Positions 1 to 9,165 are shown, counted from the first letter of the stretch. The stretch: DNA of 64,000 nucleotides from Streptomyces sp. NRRL S-646 (GCF_000720765.1 NZ_JODC01000008.1:653365-717364); one strand, 5' to 3'. Translations and numbers: made by a program. Notes: generated from the sequence alone by a model not told the origin.

Positions 1-693
1 CTGACGGTGCGCCCGGACGCGTGGTTCTCCCGGACAGGCGCCTACCAGTACATGTGGAAGCCCGAGCTGTACGAGCGCTACGACTATGCCCGCGAGGTGT
101 TCACCGCGCACGGCTACGTCCAGGAGGGCTCGGTCCGCTACAAGAAGCCCGGCCGTGGCGGCTACGTGCAGAAGGTCCTCACCTTCCACGGCGTTCCGCT
201 GCTCGGACTCGGGGTCGGCGCACGCTCGTACACCTCGGTCCTGGACTACATGACCGGAAGCGTCAAGCCGTCCCTCACCGAGGTGGCGCAGTACATCGAC
301 CAGGCGAAGGCGCACACCCTCCGCCCCACCACGGGCTTCGTCCTCACCCCGGAGGAACGCGCCCGCAAGCGGCTGGTGTTGGACACCTTCGACCTCGACC
401 TGGCCGAGCTGGACCGCTCTGGTCTCGACGCGATTGCCGACGAGGTGGGTACGGTGCTGGACGCCGCCGAGTCCAACGGGCTGGTGCACCGGGTCGGCCC
501 GGGCCGGATCCAGCTCACCCCCAAGGGGTTCAAGTACCGCGACGTCCTGTCCTGGATGTTCTATTCCGACCGGGTCAAGGACCTGGACCGCGAGTACTAC
601 GAAGGGCTGCACGAGGTCAACAAGCGGGCCCGCAGGAACATGGGAACTCCGGTGCGCATCACCGGAATCACCGGTGCGCGGGAGACCGCGTGA
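1..693 (+). CDS. HemN-like radical SAM protein, C-terminal part (cut by window edge)
   Basis: The frame is open from the first base, so the N-terminal half with the Fe-S cysteines lies outside the window. The visible 230 residues resemble the C-terminal region of oxygen-independent coproporphyrinogen III oxidase-like radical SAM proteins: a LGVGARSYT stretch, then a helical part containing KRLVLDTFDLDL and a winged-helix-like end LTPKGFKYRDVLSWMFYSDR. Family members use S-adenosylmethionine to start radical chemistry; only some are true heme enzymes. Its stop overlaps the next start by GTGA, so the two genes are translationally coupled. The DUF1152 partner argues for a specialised role rather than heme synthesis. 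The substrate cannot be told from this part. Confidence 0.75.
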   Translation: MTVRPDAWFSRTGAYQYMWKPELYERYDYAREVFTAHGYVQEGSVRYKKPGRGGYVQKVLTFHGVPLLGLGVGARSYTSVLDYMTGSVKPSLTEVAQYIDQAKAHTLRPTTGFVLTPEERARKRLVLDTFDLDLAELDRSGLDAIADEVGTVLDAAESNGLVHRVGPGRIQLTPKGFKYRDVLSWMFYSDRVKDLDREYYEGLHEVNKRARRNMGTPVRITGITGARETA

Positions 694-1799
694 CGGACCT
701 GTTCATCGCGGCGGGCGGGGGCGGAGACCCGATCGGGACCGCGATCACCGCGATCGCCATGAGCGCGCTGCTCACGACTGCCGGGCCGGGCGGGGCGCAC
801 GGGACCGGCGGCCCGGACCTACCCGTGGTCGCCACCTACTCCTGGGAGCGCCCGGAGGTCGACCCGACTCCCGGCCCCCTCGGCGTACGGGACTTCACCG
901 GACTCCTCGACCGTCCCGAAGGACATGTCCTGACTCCTGCCGCGCGGGCGGTCGCCCCGGCCGGTTCCACCCTCCCCCGGCTCGCCGCGGACCTGCCGGT
1001 ACGGCTCGTGCTGCTCGACCCCTACGAGGGGCTCGCCGGTCTGGCGGCGCGGATCCGGCGGCTGGCCGAGGCCTATGGCCCCGGCCGGGTGCGGATCGTC
1101 GACGTCGGCGGCGACATCCTCACCCACGGCGACGAGGACACGCTGTGCAGCCCGCTGGTCGACGCTCTGGTACTCGCCGCGTGCACCCTCGCCGAAGTCG
1201 ACGCCACCGTGCACATCGCCGGCCCCGGGACCGACGGGGAGATCCCCCAGGACGTCCTTCTGGACCGCCTGGACCGCCTGGCCGGCACGGAGGACCGGTT
1301 CGCACCGACTCCCCTGCATGTGGAGGCGGCCTCCCGCGCCCTGGCCTGGCATCCGTCGGAGGCATCGGCCCTGTTCGCCGCGGCCGTCCATGGAGTGCGC
1401 GGCACCGTGCGGACCGTGGGGCGGGCGATCCCGCTCACCGACGCCTCCGCGTACGTCCTGAACACGGGCCTGGAAGCCGCCGTGGCGGAGAACCCGGTGG
1501 CGCGGGGCCTGCTGGAGTTGCGTCCCAGAACCGTGGACGAGGCGGCCGACCTCTCGGCGCAGCTCACGGGCATCCACGAGATCGCCCGCGAACGCCGCCC
1601 CACCGTGCCGCCCACCCCTTCGGCGGCACCGTTTCCGGCCGACGCGCACCAGGCACGGGAGCGGATACAGGCACAGGCCGGCGACGCGAGCCACGTGACG
1701 TCCCGCTTCGCCACCCGGGCACTGGGCCTGCCCTGGCAACGCATCCCCGAGGTACGCACCCTGCTCGGCGACGAGGGCCCCGTCCACGCCCTGCACTGA
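690..1799 (+). CDS. DUF1152 domain protein
   Basis: A 369-residue protein starting at a GTG that overlaps the upstream stop. The N-terminus carries the DUF1152 glycine-rich motif AAGGGGDPIGTA (residues about 7-18), followed by YSWERPEVDPTPGP, the acidic signature VDVGGDILTHGDEDTLCSPL near the middle and AGPGTDGEIP after it. These look like a Rossmann-type nucleotide or metal site, but no reaction is known to me for the family. Pairing with a radical SAM gene suggests a shared small-molecule pathway (inference). No signal peptide or membrane segment is seen, so it is probably cytosolic. Confidence 0.75.
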   Translation: MTDLFIAAGGGGDPIGTAITAIAMSALLTTAGPGGAHGTGGPDLPVVATYSWERPEVDPTPGPLGVRDFTGLLDRPEGHVLTPAARAVAPAGSTLPRLAADLPVRLVLLDPYEGLAGLAARIRRLAEAYGPGRVRIVDVGGDILTHGDEDTLCSPLVDALVLAACTLAEVDATVHIAGPGTDGEIPQDVLLDRLDRLAGTEDRFAPTPLHVEAASRALAWHPSEASALFAAAVHGVRGTVRTVGRAIPLTDASAYVLNTGLEAAVAENPVARGLLELRPRTVDEAADLSAQLTGIHEIARERRPTVPPTPSAAPFPADAHQARERIQAQAGDASHVTSRFATRALGLPWQRIPEVRTLLGDEGPVHALH

Positions 1800-2011
1800 C
1801 CGGCCACGAGTATCCGGCGCGTCCGCGCCCGGTGAAGGCCGGACATGCCTTGGTCAGCGCGGTGCCGCCGTGCTGTTCCTGACGGCCAGGCTCGTCGGGA
1901 CGAGGTCGGTGCCGGGGCTGGGGCCGCCGTGGGTGCGGATCTGGCTCAGGACGCCCTGGACGCAGCGGCGGCCCACCTCGGCGAAGTCCTGGTGGACCGG
2001 GCAGCCGCCCG

Positions 2012-2492
2012 CACGGTCGCCAAACTGCACGCGAAGATCCGGCGGCAACGGCCGGACCACCACCACAAGCGCGCCCTGGACCTCGTGCGCGAGCACGACG
2101 TGATCGGGCACGAGAAGCTGAACACAGCGGGCATGACCAAGGCGCCCGCGCCCAAGCCCGACCCCGCAGGCGACGGCGGGTTCCTGCCGAATGGTGCCGC
2201 CGCCAAGGCCGGGCTGAACAAGAGCATCCTCGACGCGGGTTGGGGCCAGTTCCTCGGAATCCTGACGCAGAAGGCTGAGAGAGCCGCTCGCCGCGTGATC
2301 CCGGTGGACGCCCGCAACACCTCCCGCACGTGCCCGGTCGCAGGCGGAGGCTGCGGACACGTCGCTCAGGAGAACCGCGTCACCCAAAGCAAGTTCCAGT
2401 GCACCGCGTGCGGGTTCGTGGAGAACGCCGACACAGTGGGCACGCTGAACGTTGTGCACAGGGCCGGGCTGGTCCTCTGCGCGGAGACTTAG
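2012..2492 (+). pseudogene. tnpB remnant (IS200/IS605 or IS607 type), C-terminal half
   Basis: The reading frame resembles TnpB, the RNA-guided nuclease of IS200/IS605 and IS607 elements, only from KLHAKIRRQRPDH onward. The RuvC-II glutamate region (VIGHEKLNTAGMTK), a zinc ribbon (CPVAGGGCGH then CTACGF) and the RuvC-III aspartate (ENADTVGTLNV) are visible. The RuvC-I segment and the N-terminal domains are missing: sequence before about 2010 in this frame is unrelated. The protein cannot be an active nuclease. A hairpin typical of such element ends follows at 2508-2529. Confidence 0.8.
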
Positions 2493-2507
2493 CCACCGAT
2501 GCAGGAA

Positions 2508-2529
2508 ACCCGCGCATTTACGCGTGGGT
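2508..2529 (+). repeat. Right-end hairpin of the tnpB remnant
   Basis: An 8-base stem (ACCCGCGC / GCGTGGGT, one G-T wobble) with loop ATTTAC lies 15 bases after the tnpB remnant stop and is followed by GGAGTCAC. Hairpins at this place are the subterminal right-end structures of IS200/IS605-type elements and also form the end of the omega-RNA scaffold. It supports descent of the remnant from a complete element. Confidence 0.5.
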
Positions 2530-2559
2530 GGAGTCACGACCGGTGGGCGTGGTCCGGTT

Positions 2560-3465
2560 TCAGAAGGTGCGGGCCGCAGCGGCGCCACGGAGGAGTCCGG
2601 CGAAGGTCTGGGCGGCGGGGGTGAGCGAGTGGTCGGCCATCCGGACCAGGAGGATGCGGCGGATGGGGGCCGGCGGCTGGAGGGGCAGGATGTTGACGCC
2701 GGGTCGGATGCCCTCCAGGGCCAGGGTGGGGGCGAGGGCGACGCCGATGCCGGCGGCGACCATGGCCTGGGCTTCCTGGTAGTCGTGGGCCTCGTACGCG
2801 ATATGAGGCTCGAAGCCGACGGCGCGGCAGCCGCGGACGAGGGCTTCGGCCACCGGGTGATGGTCGGCGCGGGTGATCCAGGGGTCGTCTGCGAAGTCGG
2901 CGAGCGAGGCGGCGTCGCGGCCGGCGAGTGGATGGTGGTCGCTGACGAGAAGGGCCGGCGGGTCATCGAGGAGTGGGGTGACGACGATGTCCTCCCGGTC
3001 GATTCGGCTCCAGTCGTAGTCCCACATCAGCGACATTTCGATCTCCCGGTTCTCCAGCATGGTCCAGAGTCCGGCGATGCGTGCGCTGCGGACGGTCAGC
3101 CGTACGTCCGGGTGGGCGTCCCGGAACGCGATCACGGCCTGCGGAAGGAGCGAGGCGCCGACGGTGGGGAAGGTGCCGATGCGCAGTGTGCCCGCGCGCA
3201 GGCCGGCGTAGTCGGCGAGTTCGTTTTCCGCGGCCCGCAGTTCACGTTCGATCCGGTGCCCTCGTTCGGCCAGCGCCCGGCCGGCGTCGGTGAGGGTGAC
3301 ACCCCGGGCGTGCCGTTCCAGCAGGGGCTGTCCTGCCTCTGTTTCCAGACGGCTGATCTGCTGCGATACCGCTGACGGGGTGTAGTTGAGGGCGCGGGCG
3401 GTCGCTGTCACCGAGCCACGCCGGGCGACCTCCGTGAACAGCAGGATGCGCCGGACGTCGAGCAT
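2560..3465 (-). CDS. LysR-family transcriptional regulator
   Basis: A 301-residue LysR protein. The N-terminal winged helix-turn-helix (residues about 1-60) reads FTEVARRGSVTATARALNY...SAVSQQISRLE; the rest is the periplasmic-binding-like co-inducer domain starting about residue 90 (TLRIGTFPTVGASLLP). It is divergent from the prpF-dctA operon with a 146-base gap, the usual arrangement in which a LysR protein controls the neighbouring operon and itself. The ligand is probably the imported carboxylate or its catabolite (inference). Confidence 0.88.
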   Translation of the reverse strand: MLDVRRILLFTEVARRGSVTATARALNYTPSAVSQQISRLETEAGQPLLERHARGVTLTDAGRALAERGHRIERELRAAENELADYAGLRAGTLRIGTFPTVGASLLPQAVIAFRDAHPDVRLTVRSARIAGLWTMLENREIEMSLMWDYDWSRIDREDIVVTPLLDDPPALLVSDHHPLAGRDAASLADFADDPWITRADHHPVAEALVRGCRAVGFEPHIAYEAHDYQEAQAMVAAGIGVALAPTLALEGIRPGVNILPLQPPAPIRRILLVRMADHSLTPAAQTFAGLLRGAAAARTF

Positions 3466-3611
3466 GTCGCCACCTTCAGAGTTTACTTCAGCTTAATAGC
3501 CATGCAGATTTCCGAGATTGTACTTCACGCTGCCGTCACCCACCGTGGAGGACACCACGCACGGCAAGACCGTCGGTGGACTTCCCTTTCTCTGTCTGTG
3601 AGGAGTCAGTT
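3466..3611. promoter_or_regulatory. Divergent promoter and operator region, lysR / prpF
   Basis: This gap is AT-richer than its surroundings near 3480-3530 (TTTACTTCAGCTTAATAG is the clearest tract) and must hold the promoters of both transcripts. LysR sites of T-N11-A type can be fitted there, but no single one is convincing by eye. A GAGGAG ribosome binding site at 3600-3605 sits 6 bases before GTG 3612 and decides the prpF start over the upstream in-frame ATG at 3576. Confidence 0.45.
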
Positions 3612-4730
3612 GTGCTGCGTCTGCAGGGCGAGATGATCCGCGGAGGAACCAGCAAGTGCTGGATCTTCGACCACCGCGACGTGGTCGCCACGGGCGTGGA
3701 TGTCGATGCCCTCCTGCTCGCCGCCTTCAACGCCGCCGACCCCCGCCAGATCGACGGCGTGGGCGGCGCTTCCTCCACCACCTCCAAGGCAGCCGTCGTA
3801 CAGGCGTCGACCCGACCCGGTGTGGACGTCGAGTACGCCTTCGCACAGGTCGGCATCGGCGACGCACGCGTGGAGTGGGCCAGCAACTGCGGCAACTGCG
3901 CCACTGCCGTGGCCCTGTACGCCCTCCACCACGATCTCGTGCCGATCGCGCCGGACACCACCACCGTCCGCATGCTCAACATCAACACCGGGGCCCGCCT
4001 CACCGGCACCATCCCCACCCCCGCGGGCGTCGCGCCGGAGGAGGGAACAGCCGTGGTGCCGGGTACCTCGGCACGCGGCGTACCGGTCCTGCTCGGGTTC
4101 CAGGACCCGGCGGGCTCGACGACCGGCCGTGCTCTGCCGACCGGCCGGGCACTGGACGAGCTGACCGGCCCGGACGGCCCCGTCGAGGCTTCCCTGGTGG
4201 ACGCCGGCGCGCCGGCCGCGCTGTTCGAGGCCAAGGCGTTCGGCCTCGACGGCACGGAGTCCCTCACCACGTTCGCCACCGCAGTGCCCGCGCTGACACT
4301 GCTGCGCCGCCAGGCAGCGCTGGCCATGGGCCTGGCCCGCGAGGGCGACCCGGTCAGCCACGCGGTGCCGAAAGTGGGCATCGTCGCGCGACCCGATCCC
4401 TATCGCACCACACAGGGCACACTCGTCAACCAGGACGAGTACGACCTGGCCGTACGCATGGTCTCCATGCACGCCCCACATCCGGCGATCGGCCTGACCT
4501 CCGCCGTGGCTCTGGCCACGGCCGCCGCCACCCCCGGCACCCTGGCCCACCGCGTCGCCCGGCAGACCGCCGACGGAACGCTGCGCCTGGGCACCCCCGC
4601 CGGCGTGATCACCACCCAAGCCGTCCCCGCACCGGACGGCGCGTCCCCCACGGTGCTGCTGCACCGCGCCGCCCGGCGTATCGCCCGAGCCGAACTCCTA
4701 GTTCCCGTCCTGGAAGGACGCCCCGCATGA
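3612..4730 (+). CDS. PrpF-family isomerase (aconitate isomerase / 4-oxalomesaconate tautomerase type)
   Basis: A 372-residue protein of the PrpF/GalD family, which moves C=C double bonds in tri- and dicarboxylates such as methylaconitate or 4-oxalomesaconate. The family signature MIRGGTSKCWIF lies right at the N-terminus, and WASNCGNCATAVALYAL near residue 95 matches the substrate-binding region; the fold is a pair of diaminopimelate-epimerase-like domains. GTG 3612 is preferred because of its ribosome site. The gene overlaps dctA by ATGA and is divergent from a LysR gene, so it probably starts catabolism of the acid that DctA imports. The exact substrate is undetermined. Confidence 0.85.
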   Translation: MLRLQGEMIRGGTSKCWIFDHRDVVATGVDVDALLLAAFNAADPRQIDGVGGASSTTSKAAVVQASTRPGVDVEYAFAQVGIGDARVEWASNCGNCATAVALYALHHDLVPIAPDTTTVRMLNINTGARLTGTIPTPAGVAPEEGTAVVPGTSARGVPVLLGFQDPAGSTTGRALPTGRALDELTGPDGPVEASLVDAGAPAALFEAKAFGLDGTESLTTFATAVPALTLLRRQAALAMGLAREGDPVSHAVPKVGIVARPDPYRTTQGTLVNQDEYDLAVRMVSMHAPHPAIGLTSAVALATAAATPGTLAHRVARQTADGTLRLGTPAGVITTQAVPAPDGASPTVLLHRAARRIARAELLVPVLEGRPA

Positions 4731-6124
4731 GCCGCAACGACGCCGCCCCGGGTACCGTCACCGCACCACCTGGCCGTATCCGCCGGATGCTGTCCCACCT
4801 CTACATCCAGTGCCTGATCGGCGTCCTCCTCGGCGCCGCCGTGGGTGGGCTGTGGCCGTCCGTCGGCGCTGACCTGAAGCCGCTCGGCGACGGCTTCATC
4901 GCGCTGGTGAAGATGTTCATCGCGCCGATCATCTTCTGTACGGTCGTCCACGGCATCGCCTCCATGGGCAACGCCCGCGCGGTCGGCCGCGTCAGCCTGA
5001 AGGCTCTGGTCTACTTCGAGGTGCTGACCACCGTGGCCATGGTGATCGGCCTGGTCGTCGTCAACGTCGTCAAGCCGGGCAGCGGTCTGCACGTCGATGT
5101 CTCGACCCTGTCCGCCAAGGGCCTGCCGCCCGAGGCGACCACGGCCCACGAGGGCTTCGCCGAGTTCGTGCTCGCCATCATCCCGGCCACACTGGTCAGC
5201 GCCCTGACCGGCAACGAGATCCTGCCGGTGCTGCTGGTGTCCGTGCTGTTCGGCTTCGGCCTGCACGCCAGCGGAGAGGCCGGCCTGGGCATCGCACGCG
5301 GCATCGAGAGGTTCTCCACGGTCCTGTTCACACTCATCCGCTGGATCATGCGGCTGGCCCCCATCGGCGCGTTCGGCTCGATGGCCTTCACCATCGGCAA
5401 CTACGGTCTGGGCACCCTGCGCCATCTGGCCCTGCTGGTCGGCTCGTTCTGGCTGACCGCCCTCTTCTTCGTCCTGGTCGTCCTCGGGACCGTGATGCGC
5501 CTGAACGGACTGCGGTTGCTGCCCTTCCTGCGCTACATCAAGGAAGAGCTGCTGATCGTCCTGGGCACCTCCTCCACCGAGCCCGTCCTGCCGCGCATGA
5601 TGGCCAAGCTCCAGCACGCGGGCGCCTCGAAACCCGTCGTCGGCATCACGCTGCCCGCCGGGTACTCCTTCAACCTCGACGGCACCGCCATCTACCTGAC
5701 CATGGGTTCGGTCTTCCTCGCCCAGGCCCTCGGCATCGACCTCAGCCTCACCCAGCAGCTGACCATGCTCGCCGTCATGCTGCTCACCTCCAAGGGCGCC
5801 GCAGGCGTCACCGGCTCCGGCTTCATCGCCCTGGCCGCCACGCTCAGCGCCGTACCGCACGTCCCCGTCGCCGCCCTCGCGCTGATCTTCGGCATCGACC
5901 GGTTCATGTCCGAAGCTCGCGCCCTGACCAGCCTGGTCGGCAACGGTGTTGCCACCCTGGCCGTCGCCCGCTGGGAGGGCGAGCTCGACGAGGACCGCGC
6001 CAGGGCCGTCCTGCGCGGCGAGATCCCGTACACCCCTGCCCCGGCTCCTTCTGCGGTGCCAGCCGAGCCCGGTCCGAAGGAGACGCCCGCACCAACCCGT
6101 GACCCCGTCCCCGCCGCAAGCTGA
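4727..6124 (+). CDS. Dicarboxylate/amino acid:cation symporter (DAACS family, DctA-like)
   Basis: A 465-residue inner-membrane transporter of the DAACS family, which couples uptake of C4-dicarboxylates or acidic amino acids to protons or sodium. Eight-helix topology with hairpin loops is evident; diagnostic stretches are LGTSSTEPVLPRM (serine-rich re-entrant loop), GYSFNLDGTAIYLTM, TSKGAAGVTGSGFIALAATL and IDRFMSEARALTSLVGNGVATLAV. It starts at an ATGA overlap with prpF. The last 50 residues are a Pro/Ala-rich cytosolic tail. A strong hairpin terminator follows directly. The transported acid is probably the PrpF substrate or its precursor. Confidence 0.93.
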   Translation: MSRNDAAPGTVTAPPGRIRRMLSHLYIQCLIGVLLGAAVGGLWPSVGADLKPLGDGFIALVKMFIAPIIFCTVVHGIASMGNARAVGRVSLKALVYFEVLTTVAMVIGLVVVNVVKPGSGLHVDVSTLSAKGLPPEATTAHEGFAEFVLAIIPATLVSALTGNEILPVLLVSVLFGFGLHASGEAGLGIARGIERFSTVLFTLIRWIMRLAPIGAFGSMAFTIGNYGLGTLRHLALLVGSFWLTALFFVLVVLGTVMRLNGLRLLPFLRYIKEELLIVLGTSSTEPVLPRMMAKLQHAGASKPVVGITLPAGYSFNLDGTAIYLTMGSVFLAQALGIDLSLTQQLTMLAVMLLTSKGAAGVTGSGFIALAATLSAVPHVPVAALALIFGIDRFMSEARALTSLVGNGVATLAVARWEGELDEDRARAVLRGEIPYTPAPAPSAVPAEPGPKETPAPTRDPVPAAS

Positions 6125-6132
6125 CATGGCTT

Positions 6133-6174
6133 GGGAGGGCCGGCCCGGAGCAGAGGTTCCGGGCCGGCCCTCCC
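6133..6174 (+). terminator. Intrinsic terminator hairpin after dctA
   Basis: A perfect 17-base-pair inverted repeat, arms 6133-6149 and 6158-6174 (GGGAGGGCCGGCCCGGA and its complement), with loop GCAGAGGT, starts 8 bases after the dctA stop. No U-run follows, as is common for actinobacterial terminators. Confidence 0.85.
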
Positions 6175-6565
6175 ACGTCTCAACCCATGCGTCTGTCCGT
6201 ACTGATCCACGGCCCGCAGGGCCGAACTGGACATGGAGGCAGAGAAGTTGAGCCGGCAAGTCCAGGGGTGCGCGATGAGCTCGAGGAGCTCGTTCTCGCG
6301 GAGTGGGGGCCGGCGCGCGCTGGCGGAACAACGGCGACGAGGCCACTCGCCCCCCCCCGGAGATGCCCCACGGGCTGGGGCATTCGGCTTCGCCCGGGCG
6401 GGTTCTTACACCCACGGGAGTACGCGTGATGACGACTCCCGGTGGATGATCCCGGTCCTGCACAGGGCGATGCTGTGGGGCAGGGCGATGGGCGTCTGCC
6501 TGCTCGGCGTGTCCGCGTCGTCCGTGACCGTGCCGGCCGTCGGAATTGCCGGTGCCTGAAACAGA
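6175..6565. other. No convincing gene
   Basis: Short open frames here have no recognisable family or ribosome site. There is a C-tract near 6350 and an 8-base-pair hairpin (ATGCCCCA / TGGGGCAT, 6363-6383). The end of the interval should hold the promoter of the hydrolase gene. Confidence 0.5.
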
Positions 6566-7669
6566 ATGGGAACTCGCGTGGATGCCGACTCTCTGGCCGG
6601 GCGGACCGACCCCCCGCCGCCGGATTCCGACGCCGCGCCGCGAACGCCCGCGCCGCGCCGTCCGCGGCTCAGACGGTGGTTGAGGCGCATCGCGCTCGCC
6701 TGCACCATTCTGCTCGCAGTCGTCACCACGGCCTCGTTGACCTACAACGCCTTCACCGCACGACGGGCCGCGTCTCCAGGAGGGCTGCGATACGTTCACG
6801 CGGACGATGTCCGCACCCGTTACCAGACCTGGGGCACAACTGGTTCGCCCGTTGTCCTCGTTCATGGAGCCTTCGAGCAGGTGGACACCTGGGCACGACT
6901 GGCACCGCTCCTCGCGCGCGATCACCGGGTCTACGCGCTGGACCTGACCGGAGACGGCTACAGCGAACGCCGCGGCCCGTACACCGTCAGCCACTTCACC
7001 CGGCAGCTGCTGGGCTTCCTCAGCGCCATGCACCTCGGTGGGCCGGGGGAGCGCCCCCTGCTCGTGGGCCATTCCAGCGGAGCCGCAGTCGTAGCGGAGG
7101 CGGCACTGCGCGCACCGGCGCGGATCGGGAGCGTGATGCTGCTCGACGGGGATGCCCTCAACACCGGCGCCGGTCCACCGTCAGTCCTCAAATACCTGCT
7201 GATCGACCCCTACCGCACCAGCCTGTTGCGCCTTGGCCTCGGCGTCGATTGGCTGATCCGCTCTTTCTACGACGCCCAGTGCGGACCGGCCTGCCCGCCG
7301 CTCAACGCCGCCGGACTGGATCAGTGGCGTCGGCCGCTGCGGGTGCCGGGCGCGGAGGCCGCTCTGTGGAGCATGCTCGGCGAGGGAGTGCCGGGCCTCC
7401 CCGCGAGCGAGGTGGCCCAACTCACGGCCGTCGGCATCCCCAAGTCGGTCGTGTTCGGTGCCGAGGACGACGTGTTCAGCAGACAGACCCCGCAGCAGAC
7501 TGCCCGGCGCATCGGTGCACCGCACCCCACCCTCATCCCCGGAGCCCGCCACCTGACCATGATCTCCAGCCCCCATGAGGTCGCGGCAGCCGTGGAAGCC
7601 CTGGCAGGCGCGCACCCCGCTGTGCCACAACGAAGTGCCGGTACAGGGCAAGGTGGAAGTCCCCGGTGA
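6566..7669 (+). CDS. Membrane-anchored alpha/beta hydrolase
   Basis: A 367-residue protein with a Pro-rich cytosolic start, an arginine cluster and one membrane helix (about residues 42-60), then an alpha/beta hydrolase domain likely outside the membrane. The oxyanion region is VLVHGAF (about 97-103), the nucleophile elbow is GHSSG with Ser170, and the acid and histidine are probably in GAEDDVF and GARHLTM near the C-terminus. The core fits esterases, haloalkane dehalogenase-like and epoxide hydrolase-like enzymes; the catalytic serine favours an esterase, lipase or peptidase. It appears to be a single-gene unit. Confidence 0.82.
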   Translation: MGTRVDADSLAGRTDPPPPDSDAAPRTPAPRRPRLRRWLRRIALACTILLAVVTTASLTYNAFTARRAASPGGLRYVHADDVRTRYQTWGTTGSPVVLVHGAFEQVDTWARLAPLLARDHRVYALDLTGDGYSERRGPYTVSHFTRQLLGFLSAMHLGGPGERPLLVGHSSGAAVVAEAALRAPARIGSVMLLDGDALNTGAGPPSVLKYLLIDPYRTSLLRLGLGVDWLIRSFYDAQCGPACPPLNAAGLDQWRRPLRVPGAEAALWSMLGEGVPGLPASEVAQLTAVGIPKSVVFGAEDDVFSRQTPQQTARRIGAPHPTLIPGARHLTMISSPHEVAAAVEALAGAHPAVPQRSAGTGQGGSPR

Positions 7670-7803
7670 AACACGGTGCTTGGGCACCACACCGCCCCGC
7701 GTGGTCAGCCTCTCTCGGTCGCATGGTCATGGCGCGCGGGAAGCCGCAGCGGCTTGTAAAACGAGCTCTGTCCGGCCCGGGCCGCGGGGAGTCCATGACG
7801 TTG

Positions 7804-8781
7804 TCAGTCGGCCTCCGCTCCTGCGATCAGTGCATCAAGTGCCGTGCGCAGCGCGGCCAGTTCAGCCGGGGTGGGATCGGTCGGTTCGTGCGGCACCAGG
7901 GCAGCGGGGTTCACCACGGGGAGGGTGCCGTCCGGACCAGGCGCAGCCGTGGCGCGGGCAAGGAACGCGCCGTTGTCGGACGGCGGGGTGTTGAGGCCGT
8001 CGCCAAGCCTCCGCAGTGCTGCCGCGAGCGGGGGCTGGGGGAAGGGGAATTCCGCGGGAAGCAGCCCGGCCTGCCAGGTGTGGTCGTCGCCGCGAAAGTC
8101 CAGGACCCAGTTCTCCCAGCCCGGCAACGGCCAGTTGTGGATGCCGGCCGCATTCTGCACGGCCCAGAGCGAGACGGTGCGGGCCTGGGGGTCGAAGTGG
8201 ACGCCGCCGTGCGGCATGTCGGTGAGTGCAGGGGTGGCCGGCGAAGCGGCGAGCAGGTCGATCAGGCCGGGGCCGGCGGCGAGGTGCTCGATGGGCTCCC
8301 AGTCGCTGCCCCAAGCGCGAACGCTTCCGTCGGGCAGGCGCAGGGAGGCGACGGAGCAGGGCTCGGTGTATTCGGTGCCCGCGAACCCGGACGGTTCGAA
8401 GGTCTCGAACCAGCCCGGCGCACGCGTCAGGTCTCTGCCGAGGCCCAGGTGGTGGGTCAGATCACCCATGCCGTCGTGCGCGAAGCGGACGTCCCAGCCG
8501 GGCCATGTCCGGGCCAGTACGGCGCGGGCGGCGAAATGGTCGGCCCAGCTGTCCGCGAAGGCGAACCACAGCAGGATTCGGCGGTCGTGGTCGACCAGTG
8601 CGGCGCCCTCGCACCACACGTCGTCGAGCCATTCGTCGATCTCCCGATTGGCGCGGAAGCAGCGTGTCGCCGCGACCGGACCGGGCAGCAGATCGTCGAC
8701 CACTCGGTTGGCGGCCCAGTGCGAGTAGTACCGCTGCCAGGCGCCGTTCTCGACCACCACGTACTGCGCTCGTGCTCCCAT
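7804..8781 (-). CDS. Hypothetical protein, actinobacterial
   Basis: A 325-residue protein with no family I recognise. It is rich in Trp and acidic residues (for example DEWLDDVWCEGAALVDHDRR and WENWVLDFRGDDHTWQAG) and has no signal peptide, membrane helix or nucleotide motif, so it is probably a soluble cytosolic protein. Codon use is typical of the window, which supports a real gene. It converges with the hydrolase gene on the other strand. Confidence 0.7.
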   Translation of the reverse strand: MGARAQYVVVENGAWQRYYSHWAANRVVDDLLPGPVAATRCFRANREIDEWLDDVWCEGAALVDHDRRILLWFAFADSWADHFAARAVLARTWPGWDVRFAHDGMGDLTHHLGLGRDLTRAPGWFETFEPSGFAGTEYTEPCSVASLRLPDGSVRAWGSDWEPIEHLAAGPGLIDLLAASPATPALTDMPHGGVHFDPQARTVSLWAVQNAAGIHNWPLPGWENWVLDFRGDDHTWQAGLLPAEFPFPQPPLAAALRRLGDGLNTPPSDNGAFLARATAAPGPDGTLPVVNPAALVPHEPTDPTPAELAALRTALDALIAGAEAD

Positions 8782-9165
8782 GATCAGCGAGGCTAGCCCC
8801 GCTGGACGACAGGCGGCGAACGCTTTTCAGGCCACCGGCTCGGGCCGGCGCCTGCGGCAAGTTCTGCCACCGTGTGCTGGTCAAGCCGCCTCGCATCAAC
8901 CCCCCGTGGTCGGTGACCGCCGCCGTCGGTGGTGAACCTGCCCGGCCTACGGGGCAGGGGCGGAGGCGTCCCCCGTTCGTGAGCGCTCCGTCGTCGTCAC
9001 GGCTGGTCACCACAGACCCGCCGGGGGATCACGTCCGACGTATTCCTCTGAGCGTCGAACACGAACATGAACGCGAGCGCGCGCGACGGACTGCTCCCGC
9101 GCGGGTTACTGCCAATTCACCGGCTGCGGCAGCGGGCGGAGGCGCGTGCCCCCGCCCGCCGGTGG
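8782..9165. other. No gene seen
   Basis: This interval separates the unassigned gene from the end of the lysyl oxidase gene. Short frames on both strands lack starts with ribosome sites and similarity to anything I know. It should contain the promoter of the minus-strand gene ending at 7804. Confidence 0.5.

Noticed and set aside
4400..7072. 890-codon open frame on the minus strand
   Set aside because: It lies antisense to prpF, dctA and the hydrolase, has Gln/Gly/Asp-rich low-complexity content and no domain; a GC-bias shadow.
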